From an uncultured Paracoccaceae bacterium (GTDB taxonomy: Bacteria > Pseudomonadota > Alphaproteobacteria > Rhodobacterales > Rhodobacteraceae), in assembly GCA_947503765.1 (NCBI GenBank), contig CANNFA010000001.1, positions 496,001 to 560,000 on the forward strand: DNA of 64,000 nt, written 5' to 3'. This document shows positions 53,062 to 62,212 of the stretch, one piece after another. Positions within the stretch are counted from its first letter, which is position 1, and every line of letters begins with the position of its first letter. Below the pieces are notes generated by a model, which saw nothing but the letters and a program-made list of their open reading frames with translations, searched no databases and was not told where the DNA came from. The position numbers and the translations under genes were made by a program.

Positions 53062-54290
53062 CGCAATCGCGCGTCGTCATCACCGGCACCGGGGCGTTTT
53101 CGCCCTGCGGCGCGGGCGCGGATGCGCTGTGGCGGGCCGCGAAGGACGGCGTATCGGCGGCGCAGCAGGTGCATTTCGACGCCATCGCAGACCAGAAGGT
53201 GACGCTTGCCGCGCCGATCCCGGCGCAGCTTTACGATGCGCATGCGGACATCGTGCGCCCCCGCATGCAGGACCGCGTCACCGGCTTCGCGCTGATCGCC
53301 GCCGCCGAGGCGGTGGCCCAGGCCGGCCTGTCCGAGGACGACTTCGGCGACGATTGCGGTGTGATCGTCGGCTCCGGCCTTGGCGGAGCGGAAACGATCG
53401 ACACCAACTACATGCGGTTCGCCGCGCATACTTACGGCGCCACCGCGCCGCGGCTCGACGCGATGAGCGTCCCGAAGATCATGGCGAATGCCGCCGCCTC
53501 GTGGATTTCCATGACCTGGGGCGCGCGCGGGCCGCTCTATTGCAACTCCACCGCCTGTTCCTCGGCCAGCCAGTCGATCGGGCTGGCCTATCAGCTGGTG
53601 CGCAGTGGCGCGATGACCCGCTGCATCACCGGCGGAACCGAGGCCTGCATCGTCCCCGGCGTGTTTCGCGTCTGGGAACTGCTTCGCGTGCTGTCGCCCG
53701 ATGCCTGCCGCCCGTTCTCGCGCGATCGCAACGGCATGATGCTTGGCGAAGGCGCGGGCATCCTGATCGTCGAGACGCTGGAGGCGGCGCGCGCGCGCGG
53801 CGCCGAGCCGCTGGCCGAGATCGTGGGCTACGGCACCACCTCGGATGCGGGCGACCTGCTGCGCCCCGATCCGGTCGGCGCGGCGGGCGCGGTGACGCGG
53901 GCGCTGGCGGATGCCGGGCTGACGCCGGACGACATCGGCTATGTCAACGCGCACGGCACCGCAACCGTGGCCAACGACCTGTCGGAAACGGCGGCGATGC
54001 GGCAGGTCTTCGGCGGCGCCTTCGACGCGCTTGCCGTCTCCTCGACCAAGCCGGTACATGGCCACGCGCTTGGCGCCGCCGGCGCGCTCGAGACGATCAT
54101 CACGCTGCACAGCCTGCGCGCGCATCTTGCCCCGCCCTCGGGCAACTTTTCCGAGATCGACCCGGCCATCGGCTTTGCCCCGGTCACCGGGGCGCCGCGC
54201 GGCTATGCGCAGGATTTTGCGCTGACCAATTCCTTTGCCTTCGGCGGCATCAACGCCGCGCTGATCCTCGGCAGCGCCACGCGGCTGTGA
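53058..54290 (+). CDS. Beta-ketoacyl-ACP synthase II-like (FabF family)
   Basis: The 410-residue ketosynthase has the catalytic triad C167 (NSTACSSA), H299 (NAHGTAT) and H336 with K331 (KPVHGHALGAAG). All key residues are intact, so it should condense malonyl-ACP with an acyl primer. It differs from housekeeping FabF in many places (for example the N-terminus VVITGTGAFSPCGAGADA is shared, the rest less). It is coupled to the ACP and followed by a MaoC-like gene seven bases later. Product chain is unknown. Confidence 0.88.
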   Translation: MTQSRVVITGTGAFSPCGAGADALWRAAKDGVSAAQQVHFDAIADQKVTLAAPIPAQLYDAHADIVRPRMQDRVTGFALIAAAEAVAQAGLSEDDFGDDCGVIVGSGLGGAETIDTNYMRFAAHTYGATAPRLDAMSVPKIMANAAASWISMTWGARGPLYCNSTACSSASQSIGLAYQLVRSGAMTRCITGGTEACIVPGVFRVWELLRVLSPDACRPFSRDRNGMMLGEGAGILIVETLEAARARGAEPLAEIVGYGTTSDAGDLLRPDPVGAAGAVTRALADAGLTPDDIGYVNAHGTATVANDLSETAAMRQVFGGAFDALAVSSTKPVHGHALGAAGALETIITLHSLRAHLAPPSGNFSEIDPAIGFAPVTGAPRGYAQDFALTNSFAFGGINAALILGSATRL

Positions 54291-54297
54291 CAGGCGC

Positions 54298-55059
54298 GTG
54301 ACCGGCGCGGCAACGCTCCACCTGCCGGATGGCCTGCCTGCCGCGCAGGCGGACGCCCTGGCCGCGCTGACCGCCGAGATTTGCGCACCCGATGCGCCCC
54401 ATGCCGCCCCCTGGACAGCGCCCGCGCTACTGCTGTCCGACCCCGCCGTGCGGCACCTGCTGGCCCTGCCCGAGGCGGCAGCGGGCGAGGTGCTGGTGCA
54501 CGACTACCAATCCTTCGACATCGCCGCGCCGCTGCCGGCCGGCAGCCGGATCTTCGCCAAGGCGGCGCGGAACGGCAGCGAATACGGCCTTGTCCTGCGC
54601 GCCGATCCCGGCGAAGTGCGCATGACCAGCGCATTGCGCCTTCTGCCGGCCGCCGACATCGCCGCCGCCCGCCCCGCGCCGTTCCGCACCGATGCGCTGC
54701 GCGGCGCGGTCTGGTCGCCGCCGCTTGCCATCGACCGGCGGCGCACCGACCGCTACCTTGCGCTGTCGGGCGATGCGAACCCGATCCACCGCAGCGCGGG
54801 TGCCGCCGCCGCTTCGGGCCTGCCCGCCCCCGTGGTGCCGGGCCTGCTGCTGCTGGCGCTGATCCAGCCCTTTGCCGAACGCGCGCTGCCGGGCCGTTCC
54901 CTGTCGCGCCTGACCTGCCGCTTCATGTCGCCGCTCGCCGTGGGCGGCAGCGCGCGGGTGGCGGTCATGCCGCGCGGGCCGGGCCGGGCGCGCGCCGTCT
55001 GCCTTGGCCCGGATGCGCGGGCGCTGGCCATCGCCGATCTGCACGTCGCGGGCGGCTGA
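54298..55059 (+). CDS. MaoC-like dehydratase-domain protein
   Basis: The 253-residue protein has a MaoC/hot-dog domain in its C-terminal half: YLALSGDANPIHRS keeps the catalytic aspartate and histidine, and GLPAPVVPGLLLLALI follows. The N-terminal half is not recognised and could be a second, degenerate hot-dog. It starts with GTG at 54298, seven bases after the ketosynthase. It would dehydrate a 3-hydroxyacyl-ACP in the cassette. A ketoreductase and an enoyl reductase are not present and would be shared from the main pathway. Confidence 0.78.
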   Translation: MTGAATLHLPDGLPAAQADALAALTAEICAPDAPHAAPWTAPALLLSDPAVRHLLALPEAAAGEVLVHDYQSFDIAAPLPAGSRIFAKAARNGSEYGLVLRADPGEVRMTSALRLLPAADIAAARPAPFRTDALRGAVWSPPLAIDRRRTDRYLALSGDANPIHRSAGAAAASGLPAPVVPGLLLLALIQPFAERALPGRSLSRLTCRFMSPLAVGGSARVAVMPRGPGRARAVCLGPDARALAIADLHVAGG

Positions 55060-55063
55060 ACGG

Positions 55064-56644
55064 TCAGCCGCGCACCCGAGTTGGCAGCGTCGGAACCGCC
55101 GCGACCAGCTGCCGCGTATAGGCATGGCGCGGCGCGTCGAGCACGGCTGCCGTCGCACCCTCTTCGACGATCTTGCCGGCCCGCATCACCAGCACCCGGT
55201 CGGTGATCGCCCGCACCACCGACAGATCGTGGCTGATGAACAGGTAACTCAGCGCGAACCGCCCCTGCAATTCCGCCAGCAGATCGAGGATGCGCGCCCG
55301 GATCGACACGTCAAGCGCGCTCACCGCCTCGTCGAGGACCAGCAGCGCGGGGCGGATCACGATGGCGCGGGCAATGGCGATCCGCTGCCGCTGGCCGCCG
55401 GAAAACTCGTGGATGAACCGCCCCGCATCCGCCGCCTTGAGCCCCACCGCCTCCAGTGCCTCGGCCACGCGAGCGGCGCGGTCCGCCTGCGGCACGGGGT
55501 CAAGGTGAAACGGCTCGGCCACCAGACGCGCGACGCGGTGGCGCGGGTTGAACGAGCCATATGGATCCTGGAACACCACCTGCATCCGTCGCCGCACGGC
55601 CGGCGGCACGTCCGGGGCGATCACCGGCACCCCGTCCAGCCGCACGCTGCCGGCCTGAAGCGGCTCCAGCCCCAGAATGGCGCGGGTCAGGGTGGATTTG
55701 CCGCAGCCCGATTCGCCCACCAGCCCGACGCTTTCGCCGGCACGAACGGTCAGATCGACCCCGTCCACCGCGCGCACCGGGCCGGCGCGCCGAAACAGGC
55801 CGGTCCGCCGCCCCGGATAGTCGCGCACCGCGCCCTCGACCTCCAGCACCGGCGCGCCGGGCGCCGCCCGCCCCGCCCGCGCCGGCACATGCGCGCTGTC
55901 CGCCAAGAGCCGCGCGGTATAGGGATGCCGGCCGCCCCGGAAAAGGCGCGCGGTGCTGTCCTCCTCGACGATGCGGCCGGCCTGCATCACCGCCACGCGC
56001 GCCGCCATGCCGGCCACCACGGCAAGATCGTGGGTGATCAGCAGCAGCGACATGCCCTCCTCCGCGGCCAGCCCGCGCAGCAGATCCAGGATCTGCGCCT
56101 GCGTGGTCACGTCCAGCGCCGTGGTCGGCTCGTCCGCGATCAGCAGCCGCGGGCGCAGCGCGACCGCCATGGCGATGCAGACCCGCTGGCGCTGACCGCC
56201 GGACAATTCGTGCGGATAGCGCGACAGCGGCACCCGCGCCGGGTCCAGACCGACACGCGCCAGCCGCGCCTCGGCGGCCGCGCGGGCGCCGAACCGGTCC
56301 GCGGCACCATGCACGCGCAGCGTCTCGGCCACCTGGTCGCCGATCCGCTGCACCGGGTTCAGCGCGGTCATCGGTTCCTGAAAGATCATGCCGATGCCGC
56401 GCCCGCGCAAGCCGTTCAGCCGCCGTTCCGGTTGGCGCACCAGATCGGCGCCGTCGAACAGCACCCGCCCCGACACCTCGGTGCCGCGCGGCTCCAGCCG
56501 CATCACCGACAGCGCGGTCAGCGACTTGCCCGACCCGCTTTCGCCGACCAGCCCGAACACCTCTCCCTCGGCCACATCGAAAGAGACCTCCCGCAGGATC
56601 GGCACCCCGTGAAGGACCAGCGACAGCCCCTCGACCCTCAGCAC
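55064..56644 (-). CDS. Oligopeptide/dipeptide-type ABC transporter, fused ATP-binding protein
   Basis: The 526-residue protein carries two ABC ATPase domains in one chain (DppD/OppD-like, then DppF/OppF-like). The first has GESGSGKS and LSGGQRQRV, the second GESGCGKST and FSGGQRQRI, each with Walker B (LLIADEPT and LLVLDEAV). The region after the second domain is the OppF-type tail, [14 protein letters not shown]. It powers the permeases encoded directly after it. Fused forms of this kind are common in alphaproteobacteria. The substrate is probably a short peptide or similar. Confidence 0.93.
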   Translation of the reverse strand: MLRVEGLSLVLHGVPILREVSFDVAEGEVFGLVGESGSGKSLTALSVMRLEPRGTEVSGRVLFDGADLVRQPERRLNGLRGRGIGMIFQEPMTALNPVQRIGDQVAETLRVHGAADRFGARAAAEARLARVGLDPARVPLSRYPHELSGGQRQRVCIAMAVALRPRLLIADEPTTALDVTTQAQILDLLRGLAAEEGMSLLLITHDLAVVAGMAARVAVMQAGRIVEEDSTARLFRGGRHPYTARLLADSAHVPARAGRAAPGAPVLEVEGAVRDYPGRRTGLFRRAGPVRAVDGVDLTVRAGESVGLVGESGCGKSTLTRAILGLEPLQAGSVRLDGVPVIAPDVPPAVRRRMQVVFQDPYGSFNPRHRVARLVAEPFHLDPVPQADRAARVAEALEAVGLKAADAGRFIHEFSGGQRQRIAIARAIVIRPALLVLDEAVSALDVSIRARILDLLAELQGRFALSYLFISHDLSVVRAITDRVLVMRAGKIVEEGATAAVLDAPRHAYTRQLVAAVPTLPTRVRG

Positions 56645-56653
56645 GGCCCGCCC

Positions 56654-56751
56654 CTTCTCCGGTTTTGAAATATCCCCGCCGGAGGCATGAAAATCACTGT
56701 CCCGCCATAAGACTCAAAGCCCCCGGCGGGGATATTTACGAACCGAAGAAG
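56654..56751. repeat. Inverted pair of family C motifs (copies 6 and 7)
   Basis: The left arm (56654-56686, minus orientation) and right arm (56719-56751, plus orientation) are full copies facing each other. They share a perfect 15-base stem, AAATATCCCCGCCGG and CCGGCGGGGATATTT, extending to 19 with one mismatch and continuing with CTTCT and CGGTT blocks. The loop is about 32 bases. The hairpin lies between the ATPase and permease genes. Confidence 0.85.
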
Positions 56752-56753
56752 CC

Positions 56754-57572
56754 TCATCCGATCCGCCTCAGGCGCGGGTCGAGGTGATCGCGCAGCCCGT
56801 CGCCCACGAGGTTCAGGCCCAGCACAGTCAGCACGATCGCCAGGCCGGGAAAGAGCGCGACATGCGGGGCAAGCGCGATCAGCGTCTGGCTTTCGGCCAG
56901 CATCCGGCCCCAGGACGGGGTCGGCGGCTGCGCGCCGAGGCCGACATAGGACAGCCCGGCCTCGGCCAGGATGCCAAGGCTGAACTGGATCGTTCCCTGG
57001 ACGATCAGCAGGTTGGCGATATTGGGCAGGATGTGTTCGGCCGAGATGCGCAACCGGCCCTTGCCGGCAACGCGCGCGGCCAGCACGTAATCCAGTGTCC
57101 ACAGGCTGAGCGCGCCGCCGCGCGCAACGCGGGCGAAGACCGGGATGTTGAAGACGCCGATCGCCAGGATCGCGTTCAGCGCCGAAGGTCCGATCGCCGC
57201 GGTGATCAGGATCGCGATCACCAGCGCCGGAAAGGCGAAGACCAGGTCGTTGGCGCGCATCACGACCTCGTCCAGCAGCCCGCCGCGATGCGCCGCCGCC
57301 AGCAGGCCCAGCGGAACGCCCGCCGCCATGCCGATCCCCACCGCCACGATGGCCACCGCGATCGAGGTGCGCGCGCCGACCATCAGCATCGCCAGCATGT
57401 CGCGGCCAAGCTGGTCGGTGCCGAGCGGATGCGCGGGCGATGGCGGCTGCATCCGCGCCGCGATCTCCACCCCGTCCACCGCGAAGGGCACCCAGACCAG
57501 CGACACCAGCGCGGCCCCGACGAATACCGCCGACAGCGCGGCCCCGATCCAGAGCTGGCCGGGAAACCTCAT
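56754..57572 (-). CDS. ABC transporter permease, DppC/OppC type
   Basis: The 272-residue inner-membrane protein has six membrane segments. HPLGTDQLGRDMLAMLMVGA is the DppC N-terminal signature and AEHILPNIANLLIVQGTIQF is the EAA-type loop contacting the ATPase. ALSYVGLGAQPPTPSWGRML is also typical (present as GLSYVGLGAQPPTPSWGRML). The ATG at 57572 overlaps the upstream permease stop (TCA at 57569-57571, read on the minus strand). Confidence 0.93.
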   Translation of the reverse strand: MRFPGQLWIGAALSAVFVGAALVSLVWVPFAVDGVEIAARMQPPSPAHPLGTDQLGRDMLAMLMVGARTSIAVAIVAVGIGMAAGVPLGLLAAAHRGGLLDEVVMRANDLVFAFPALVIAILITAAIGPSALNAILAIGVFNIPVFARVARGGALSLWTLDYVLAARVAGKGRLRISAEHILPNIANLLIVQGTIQFSLGILAEAGLSYVGLGAQPPTPSWGRMLAESQTLIALAPHVALFPGLAIVLTVLGLNLVGDGLRDHLDPRLRRIG

Positions 57573-58516
57573 CGCCGGCGCCTCAGCCGCGGGTCGATGG
57601 CGGCATAGGCGATGTCCACGAAGAAGGTCACGAGGATCACCGCGAAAACCAGCAGCATCACCACCGATTCGACCACGATCAGATCGCGCTGGGTGATCCC
57701 CTGGAAGATCAGCAGCCCGAGACCGGGCAGGAAGAACACCTTCTCGATGATGATCGCGCCCGCCAGCAGGAACGAGAATTGTAGCCCGAGGATCGTCATC
57801 ACCGGGATCAGCGCGTTGCGCAGCCCGTGTTTCAGGACGGCCGCGCCCCGGCTCAGCCCCTTGGCGCGGGCGGTGCGGATATAATCCTGGCCCAGCACCT
57901 CCAGCAGGCTGGAGCGCATGATGCGCGCCAGGATCGCCGCCTGCGGCAGCGCCAGCGCCACCGCCGGCAGGGTCAGCGCCCGCAGGTTGACCCAAAGCCC
58001 CTTTTCCCAGCCGGGAAAGCCGCCCGCCGGAAACCACGGGTTGCGGATTGCAAGGACCAGCACCAGCAGCATCGCGAACCAGAAGTTCGGCACGGCAATG
58101 CCAAGCTGCGTTGCCCCCATGATGCCGAAATCGGCCGGCCCGCCGCGCCGCGCCGCCGCCAGCATCCCGACCGGGATCGCGATCAGCGTGGACAGGATCA
58201 GCGCATAGAGCGTCAGCGGCAGCGACACCCAGAGCCGTGCCGAGACCAGATCCGCCACCGGGACGCGGTAGGTATAGGACGTGCCGAAATCGCCGTGCAG
58301 CAATCCGCCCGCCCAGGACAGGTAGCGCGCCGCGATGCCGCCCTCCAGCCCCAGGTCGCGGCGCAGCGCGGCCAGCGTTTCCGGCTCCGCGTTCAGGCCC
58401 AGCATGTAGCTGGCCGGATCGCCGGGGATCACCTCGACCACGGCGAAAATCACCAGGCTCGCCGCCGCGAGGCTGAGCACCAGCGAGATCAGGCGCGAAA
58501 GGACGAAACGCAGCAT
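57569..58516 (-). CDS. ABC transporter permease, DppB/OppB type
   Basis: The 315-residue protein has six membrane segments and the DppB pattern: [20 protein letters not shown] at the start, [39 protein letters not shown], and the loop [20 protein letters not shown]. It pairs with the DppC-type subunit to form the channel. Its start at 58516 is 60 bases after the binding protein gene. Confidence 0.93.
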   Translation of the reverse strand: MLRFVLSRLISLVLSLAAASLVIFAVVEVIPGDPASYMLGLNAEPETLAALRRDLGLEGGIAARYLSWAGGLLHGDFGTSYTYRVPVADLVSARLWVSLPLTLYALILSTLIAIPVGMLAAARRGGPADFGIMGATQLGIAVPNFWFAMLLVLVLAIRNPWFPAGGFPGWEKGLWVNLRALTLPAVALALPQAAILARIMRSSLLEVLGQDYIRTARAKGLSRGAAVLKHGLRNALIPVMTILGLQFSFLLAGAIIIEKVFFLPGLGLLIFQGITQRDLIVVESVVMLLVFAVILVTFFVDIAYAAIDPRLRRRR

Positions 58517-58576
58517 GGCGGCGAGGTTAGGCGAGGGCGCGGCGATGCGAAAGGGCGCATCGGGCGCCCTGCCCCG

Positions 58577-60055
58577 TCACTCGGTCCAGTGCACCCCGGT
58601 CAGGTCGTTGGCCTGGGTGGGCGCGTTCTGCCAAAGCCCCTCGATCCCGGTCCGGGCCACGCCGGTGCGCGCAAGCTGGAACAGGTAGGCGTTGACGAAA
58701 TCCTCGGCGATGACGCGCTGGGCCTTTTTCAGGATCTCCGACCGCGCGGCGGGGTCCGTGGCCAGGTCCAGCTCGCGCATCAGGGTCTGCATCTCCTCGG
58801 TCCCGTACTGGAAATAGTAATCGGGCCGGGCATAGATGTTGATGTCCATCGGTTCGGTATGGCTGACGATGGTCAGGTCGAAATCGCGGCCCTTGAACAC
58901 CTGTTCAAGCCATTGCGCCCATTCGAGGTTTTCGATCCGTGTGTCGATGCCGACGCGGCGCAGCTGCGCGGCCACGATCTCTCCGCCGCGGCGGGCATAG
59001 GACGGCGGCGGCAGTTTCAGCGACAGCGTGAGACCCTCGGCGACCCCGGCCTCTGCCAGCAACGCGCGCGCGCGGTCGGGATCGTGGCCCGACAGGCCGG
59101 TAAGGTCGAGATAATCGGGGTGGTGCGGCGCGAAATGGGTGCCGATGGGGGTGCCGTACCCGAAAAGCGCGCCGTCGATCAGCTCCTGCCGGTCGATGGC
59201 ATGGGCAATCGCCTCGCGCACACGCTTGTCCGACAGCGGCGGGCGGGCGTTGTTCATCGCCAGGATCGTCTCGCCCTCGGTCGAGCCGATCAGCAGCTTG
59301 AAACGCGGATCGGCCTCGAACTGCGCCAGCGTCTCGGGTGCGGGATAGGCGGGAAAGGCGTCGATGTCGCCGGCCATCATCGCGGCATAGGCCGCGGTCG
59401 GGTCGGAGATGAACTTGAACGTCGCCGCCTCCAGCGCCGGCGGCGTGCCCCAGTAATCGGGGTTGGCCGCGATCTCGACCCGGTCGCCCTGCACCCAGTC
59501 GGCGAACATGAACGGGCCGGTGCCGACCGGCGCCGTCGCCAGGTTGCCGGCGCTTTCGGGCGCGACGATCACCGCGTCGCCCCAGGCCATGTTCGTGGGA
59601 AAGGCGCTGTTGGGTGCGGACAGCGTGACGCGCACGGTCAGCGGATCCACCACCTCGACAGTGTCGATGCCGGCGAACAGGGCCTTCTGCGCATTGGTGG
59701 AGCCGTCCGCGCGGGCGCGGTCGAGGCTGAATTTCACGTCGCCCGCATCCATCGCCGTGCCGTCGTGAAAGGTCACGCCGCCGCGCAGGTGAAAGGTGTA
59801 GGTCAGACCGTGATCGCCGACCTCCCAGCTTTCGGCGAGGCCGGGCGCGATCGAGCCGTCCTCGCGGTAGCGGGTCAGCCCCTCGAAGATGTTGGCATAG
59901 ACCACTTCGTCGATGGCGGCGGCAGCACCGCCGGTCGGGTCGAGGTTGGGCGGCTCCAGCTGCATGCCGATGGTGATGTCGGTGCGTTGCGCCAGCGCGG
60001 CGCCGGGCGCCAGCGCAAGCATCGCGGCGCAAAGAACAAGGGGTTTCAGGGCCAT
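58577..60055 (-). CDS. ABC transporter substrate-binding protein, peptide/nickel type (SBP family 5)
   Basis: The 492-residue periplasmic protein starts with a signal peptide ([20 protein letters not shown], cleavage near ALAQ at 23). It continues with [60 protein letters not shown] and [20 protein letters not shown], the SBP_bac_5 pattern. It captures the substrate for the importer. The ATG at 60055 follows AGGAGACTTCGGCCC. It is first in the order SBP, DppB, DppC, fused ATPase. The ligand is not deducible. Confidence 0.93.
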   Translation of the reverse strand: MALKPLVLCAAMLALAPGAALAQRTDITIGMQLEPPNLDPTGGAAAAIDEVVYANIFEGLTRYREDGSIAPGLAESWEVGDHGLTYTFHLRGGVTFHDGTAMDAGDVKFSLDRARADGSTNAQKALFAGIDTVEVVDPLTVRVTLSAPNSAFPTNMAWGDAVIVAPESAGNLATAPVGTGPFMFADWVQGDRVEIAANPDYWGTPPALEAATFKFISDPTAAYAAMMAGDIDAFPAYPAPETLAQFEADPRFKLLIGSTEGETILAMNNARPPLSDKRVREAIAHAIDRQELIDGALFGYGTPIGTHFAPHHPDYLDLTGLSGHDPDRARALLAEAGVAEGLTLSLKLPPPSYARRGGEIVAAQLRRVGIDTRIENLEWAQWLEQVFKGRDFDLTIVSHTEPMDINIYARPDYYFQYGTEEMQTLMRELDLATDPAARSEILKKAQRVIAEDFVNAYLFQLARTGVARTGIEGLWQNAPTQANDLTGVHWTE

Positions 60056-60145
60056 GGGCCGAAGTCTCCTGTTGGCGTTCGGCGGCAGTCTAGCCAAAGC
60101 GGCCGAAAAGCCCCAGCGCTTTCTTCCCCGGGGTCAGGATCGCCG

Positions 60146-60817
60146 TCAGGCGGCCTCGATCACGATGCGTTCCACCGGAACGCCCTTGCCGCGCAGGATC
60201 TTCCCGATATCCTCGACCATCGCGTCGGGCCCGCAGACATAGAACATGCCGTTCCACTCCTTGACCTTCTCGTCCAGGAAATCGCCGTCGATCCGCCGAT
60301 GCTCCAGCCCCTCGGCCTGCTCGTCCGTAAGGGTGAACACCGTGTCGAGGCCCGGCATCCCTTCCCATTCCTCGCGCAGGATGATGTCGCGTTCGCGCGC
60401 GTTCGAAAAGATCAGCTGACAGCCCGCAAGGCTGCCCTCGCGCGCGCGGCGGGCGCGCAGGATGGCGATGAACGGCGTGATCCCGGCGCCGCCGGCGATG
60501 AAGGTGCCCGGCCCCTTGTCCTCGATGGCGCCCCACGCATCCTCGATCAGCACCGTGTCGCCGGGGGCCAGATGCGCGATCTGCTCGGTCACGCCGTCAT
60601 GCGCCGGATAGGATTTGATGGTGAATTCCAGCCGGTCCGAATCGGGCAGGTTGGTGAAGGTGAACGGGCGCTGCCTGTCCCGCCAGCCGTCCTTGTCCAG
60701 CGCGAAATCGGTGGCCTGCCCCGGCTGGAAGTCGAAGCCGTCCGGGCGGTCGAATACCAGGTGGTTGACGTTGTGGGTGACGGGCGCGATCTCGCGCAGC
60801 GTGAGAGTATGGGTCAT
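60146..60817 (-). CDS. Ferredoxin/flavodoxin NADP reductase-like FAD protein
   Basis: The 223-residue protein has the ferredoxin reductase fold. The FAD motif is RPFTFTN (RxYS-like), with [14 protein letters not shown] in the FAD domain, then [16 protein letters not shown] for NAD(P) and YVCGPDAM. The C-terminus has no aromatic stop, so it resembles the short flavohaemoglobin-type or CDP-6-deoxy reductase-like domains. Electron acceptor is unknown. It is divergent from nothing; it follows the deacylase by 75 bases on the same strand. Confidence 0.85.
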   Translation of the reverse strand: MTHTLTLREIAPVTHNVNHLVFDRPDGFDFQPGQATDFALDKDGWRDRQRPFTFTNLPDSDRLEFTIKSYPAHDGVTEQIAHLAPGDTVLIEDAWGAIEDKGPGTFIAGGAGITPFIAILRARRAREGSLAGCQLIFSNARERDIILREEWEGMPGLDTVFTLTDEQAEGLEHRRIDGDFLDEKVKEWNGMFYVCGPDAMVEDIGKILRGKGVPVERIVIEAA

Positions 60818-60892
60818 GGCATCCTCGCGTAAACGATCAGTGCGGGACGTAGTACGGGGCCACGCGCGGGCCAGTCCGCGCCGCCGAGCCGC

Positions 60893-62212
60893 TCAGCCCA
60901 GAAGCTCGGCCAGCGTCAATGCCATGACCTTGGCGCTGTCGGCCATGTCGTCGACACCGACCCATTCGTCGGGCTGATGCGCAAGGTCCAGGATGCCCGG
61001 CCCGTAGGCGATGCAGTTCTTCAGCCGGCCGATCCGGTCGATATGCTTCTGGTCGTAGGTGCCGGGCGACACGACATAGCCCGCCTGCCGGGCCAGCACC
61101 TTTTCGATGGCCTGCGCGACGCCGCGCACCACCGGCGCGCCGCGATCGGTCATGGTGGGCGTGACTTCCCACAGATCGCGGATCTCGTAGGTGAAACCGG
61201 GGCGCGCGGCACGCACGGCTTCCAGAACGCGGCTCATCTCGGCCTTCACCTCGGCGATGTCCTCCTCGATCAGGAACCGGCGGTCGATCACGATGCGGCA
61301 GCGGTCGGCGACGCAGGCGGCGGGAAAGCCGGTGAACTCCGGATCCGGCTCCGGCTCGCCGCCATGGATCGAGTTGATGTTCATCGTCGATTGCCGCGCG
61401 CCGGACGGAATCACCGGCATGTCGGTGCGCTTGCCCGCCAGCAGCGGGTAGAGCGTGCGCTCGATCTCTTCCAGAACCGCGCCCATGTGGCGGATCGCGC
61501 TGTCGCCGAGGAACGGCATCGAGCCGTGGGCGATGCGGCCATGGGTCTCGATCTCGGCCCACCAGACGCCGCGATGGCCGAGACAGATGCAATCCTTGTG
61601 CAATGGCTCGGGGATGATGACATGCTGCACCCGCTCGGGCGCGAAATGGCCCCGCTCCGCCAGCCAGGCGACGCCGCCATAGCCGCCGGTCTCCTCGTCG
61701 GCGGTGCCGGAAATCTCGATCGCGCCGGCGAAATCCGGGCAGGTGGCGATATACGCCTCCGCCGCGATGATCGAGGCGGCAAGCCCGCCCTTCATGTCGC
61801 AGGCGCCGCGGCCATAGATGCGCCCGTCCTTCAGGATCGCGGCAAACGGATCGACCGTCCAGCCTTCGCCCACCGTGACGACATCGGTGTGCGAGTTGAA
61901 ATGCACGCAATCGCCGGGCCGCGCGCCGTCGCGGCGGGCCACGATGTTCCAGCGCGGATAGCGGTCGCTGTCGCCGGGGGTGCCGGTGGCGCGCAAGATC
62001 TCGGTGCCGAACCCGGCGCGGGACAGGCGGGCATCCAGATAGCCGCAGATCTCGCGGTAATGACGCCCCGGCGGGTTCAGCGTGGGAATGCGCACCAGAT
62101 CCTGCGTCAGCGCGATCAGGTCGGCGCGGCGCGCGTCGATGGCGGCGATCAGCGCGTGATCGGCAGTGTCAGTTTCCGGCCAGGCGGACCGCTCGGGGCT
62201 GCCGCCGCTCAT
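60893..62212 (-). CDS. ArgE/DapE family M20 deacylase
   Basis: The 439-residue zinc enzyme has the M20 pattern: HFNSHTDVV (first metal His and catalytic Asp), YGRGACDMKGG (bridging Asp), GTADEETGGYGG (catalytic Glu pair) and the late PGTYDQKHID. It is an ArgE/DapE-like deacylase, probably removing an acyl group from an amino acid or related compound. The ATG at 62212 overlaps the synthetase stop, so the two are coupled. Given the peptide importer nearby, a role in using imported acyl-amino acids or peptides is plausible. Confidence 0.88.
   Translation of the reverse strand: MSGGSPERSAWPETDTADHALIAAIDARRADLIALTQDLVRIPTLNPPGRHYREICGYLDARLSRAGFGTEILRATGTPGDSDRYPRWNIVARRDGARPGDCVHFNSHTDVVTVGEGWTVDPFAAILKDGRIYGRGACDMKGGLAASIIAAEAYIATCPDFAGAIEISGTADEETGGYGGVAWLAERGHFAPERVQHVIIPEPLHKDCICLGHRGVWWAEIETHGRIAHGSMPFLGDSAIRHMGAVLEEIERTLYPLLAGKRTDMPVIPSGARQSTMNINSIHGGEPEPDPEFTGFPAACVADRCRIVIDRRFLIEEDIAEVKAEMSRVLEAVRAARPGFTYEIRDLWEVTPTMTDRGAPVVRGVAQAIEKVLARQAGYVVSPGTYDQKHIDRIGRLKNCIAYGPGILDLAHQPDEWVGVDDMADSAKVMALTLAELLG

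Noticed and set aside
57827-60832. 1001-codon plus-strand open frame opposite the ABC transporter genes
   Set aside because: It is a shadow of the DppB-type permease, binding protein and reductase genes, which have clear motifs. The translation is low-complexity in Arg, Gly, Gln and His.
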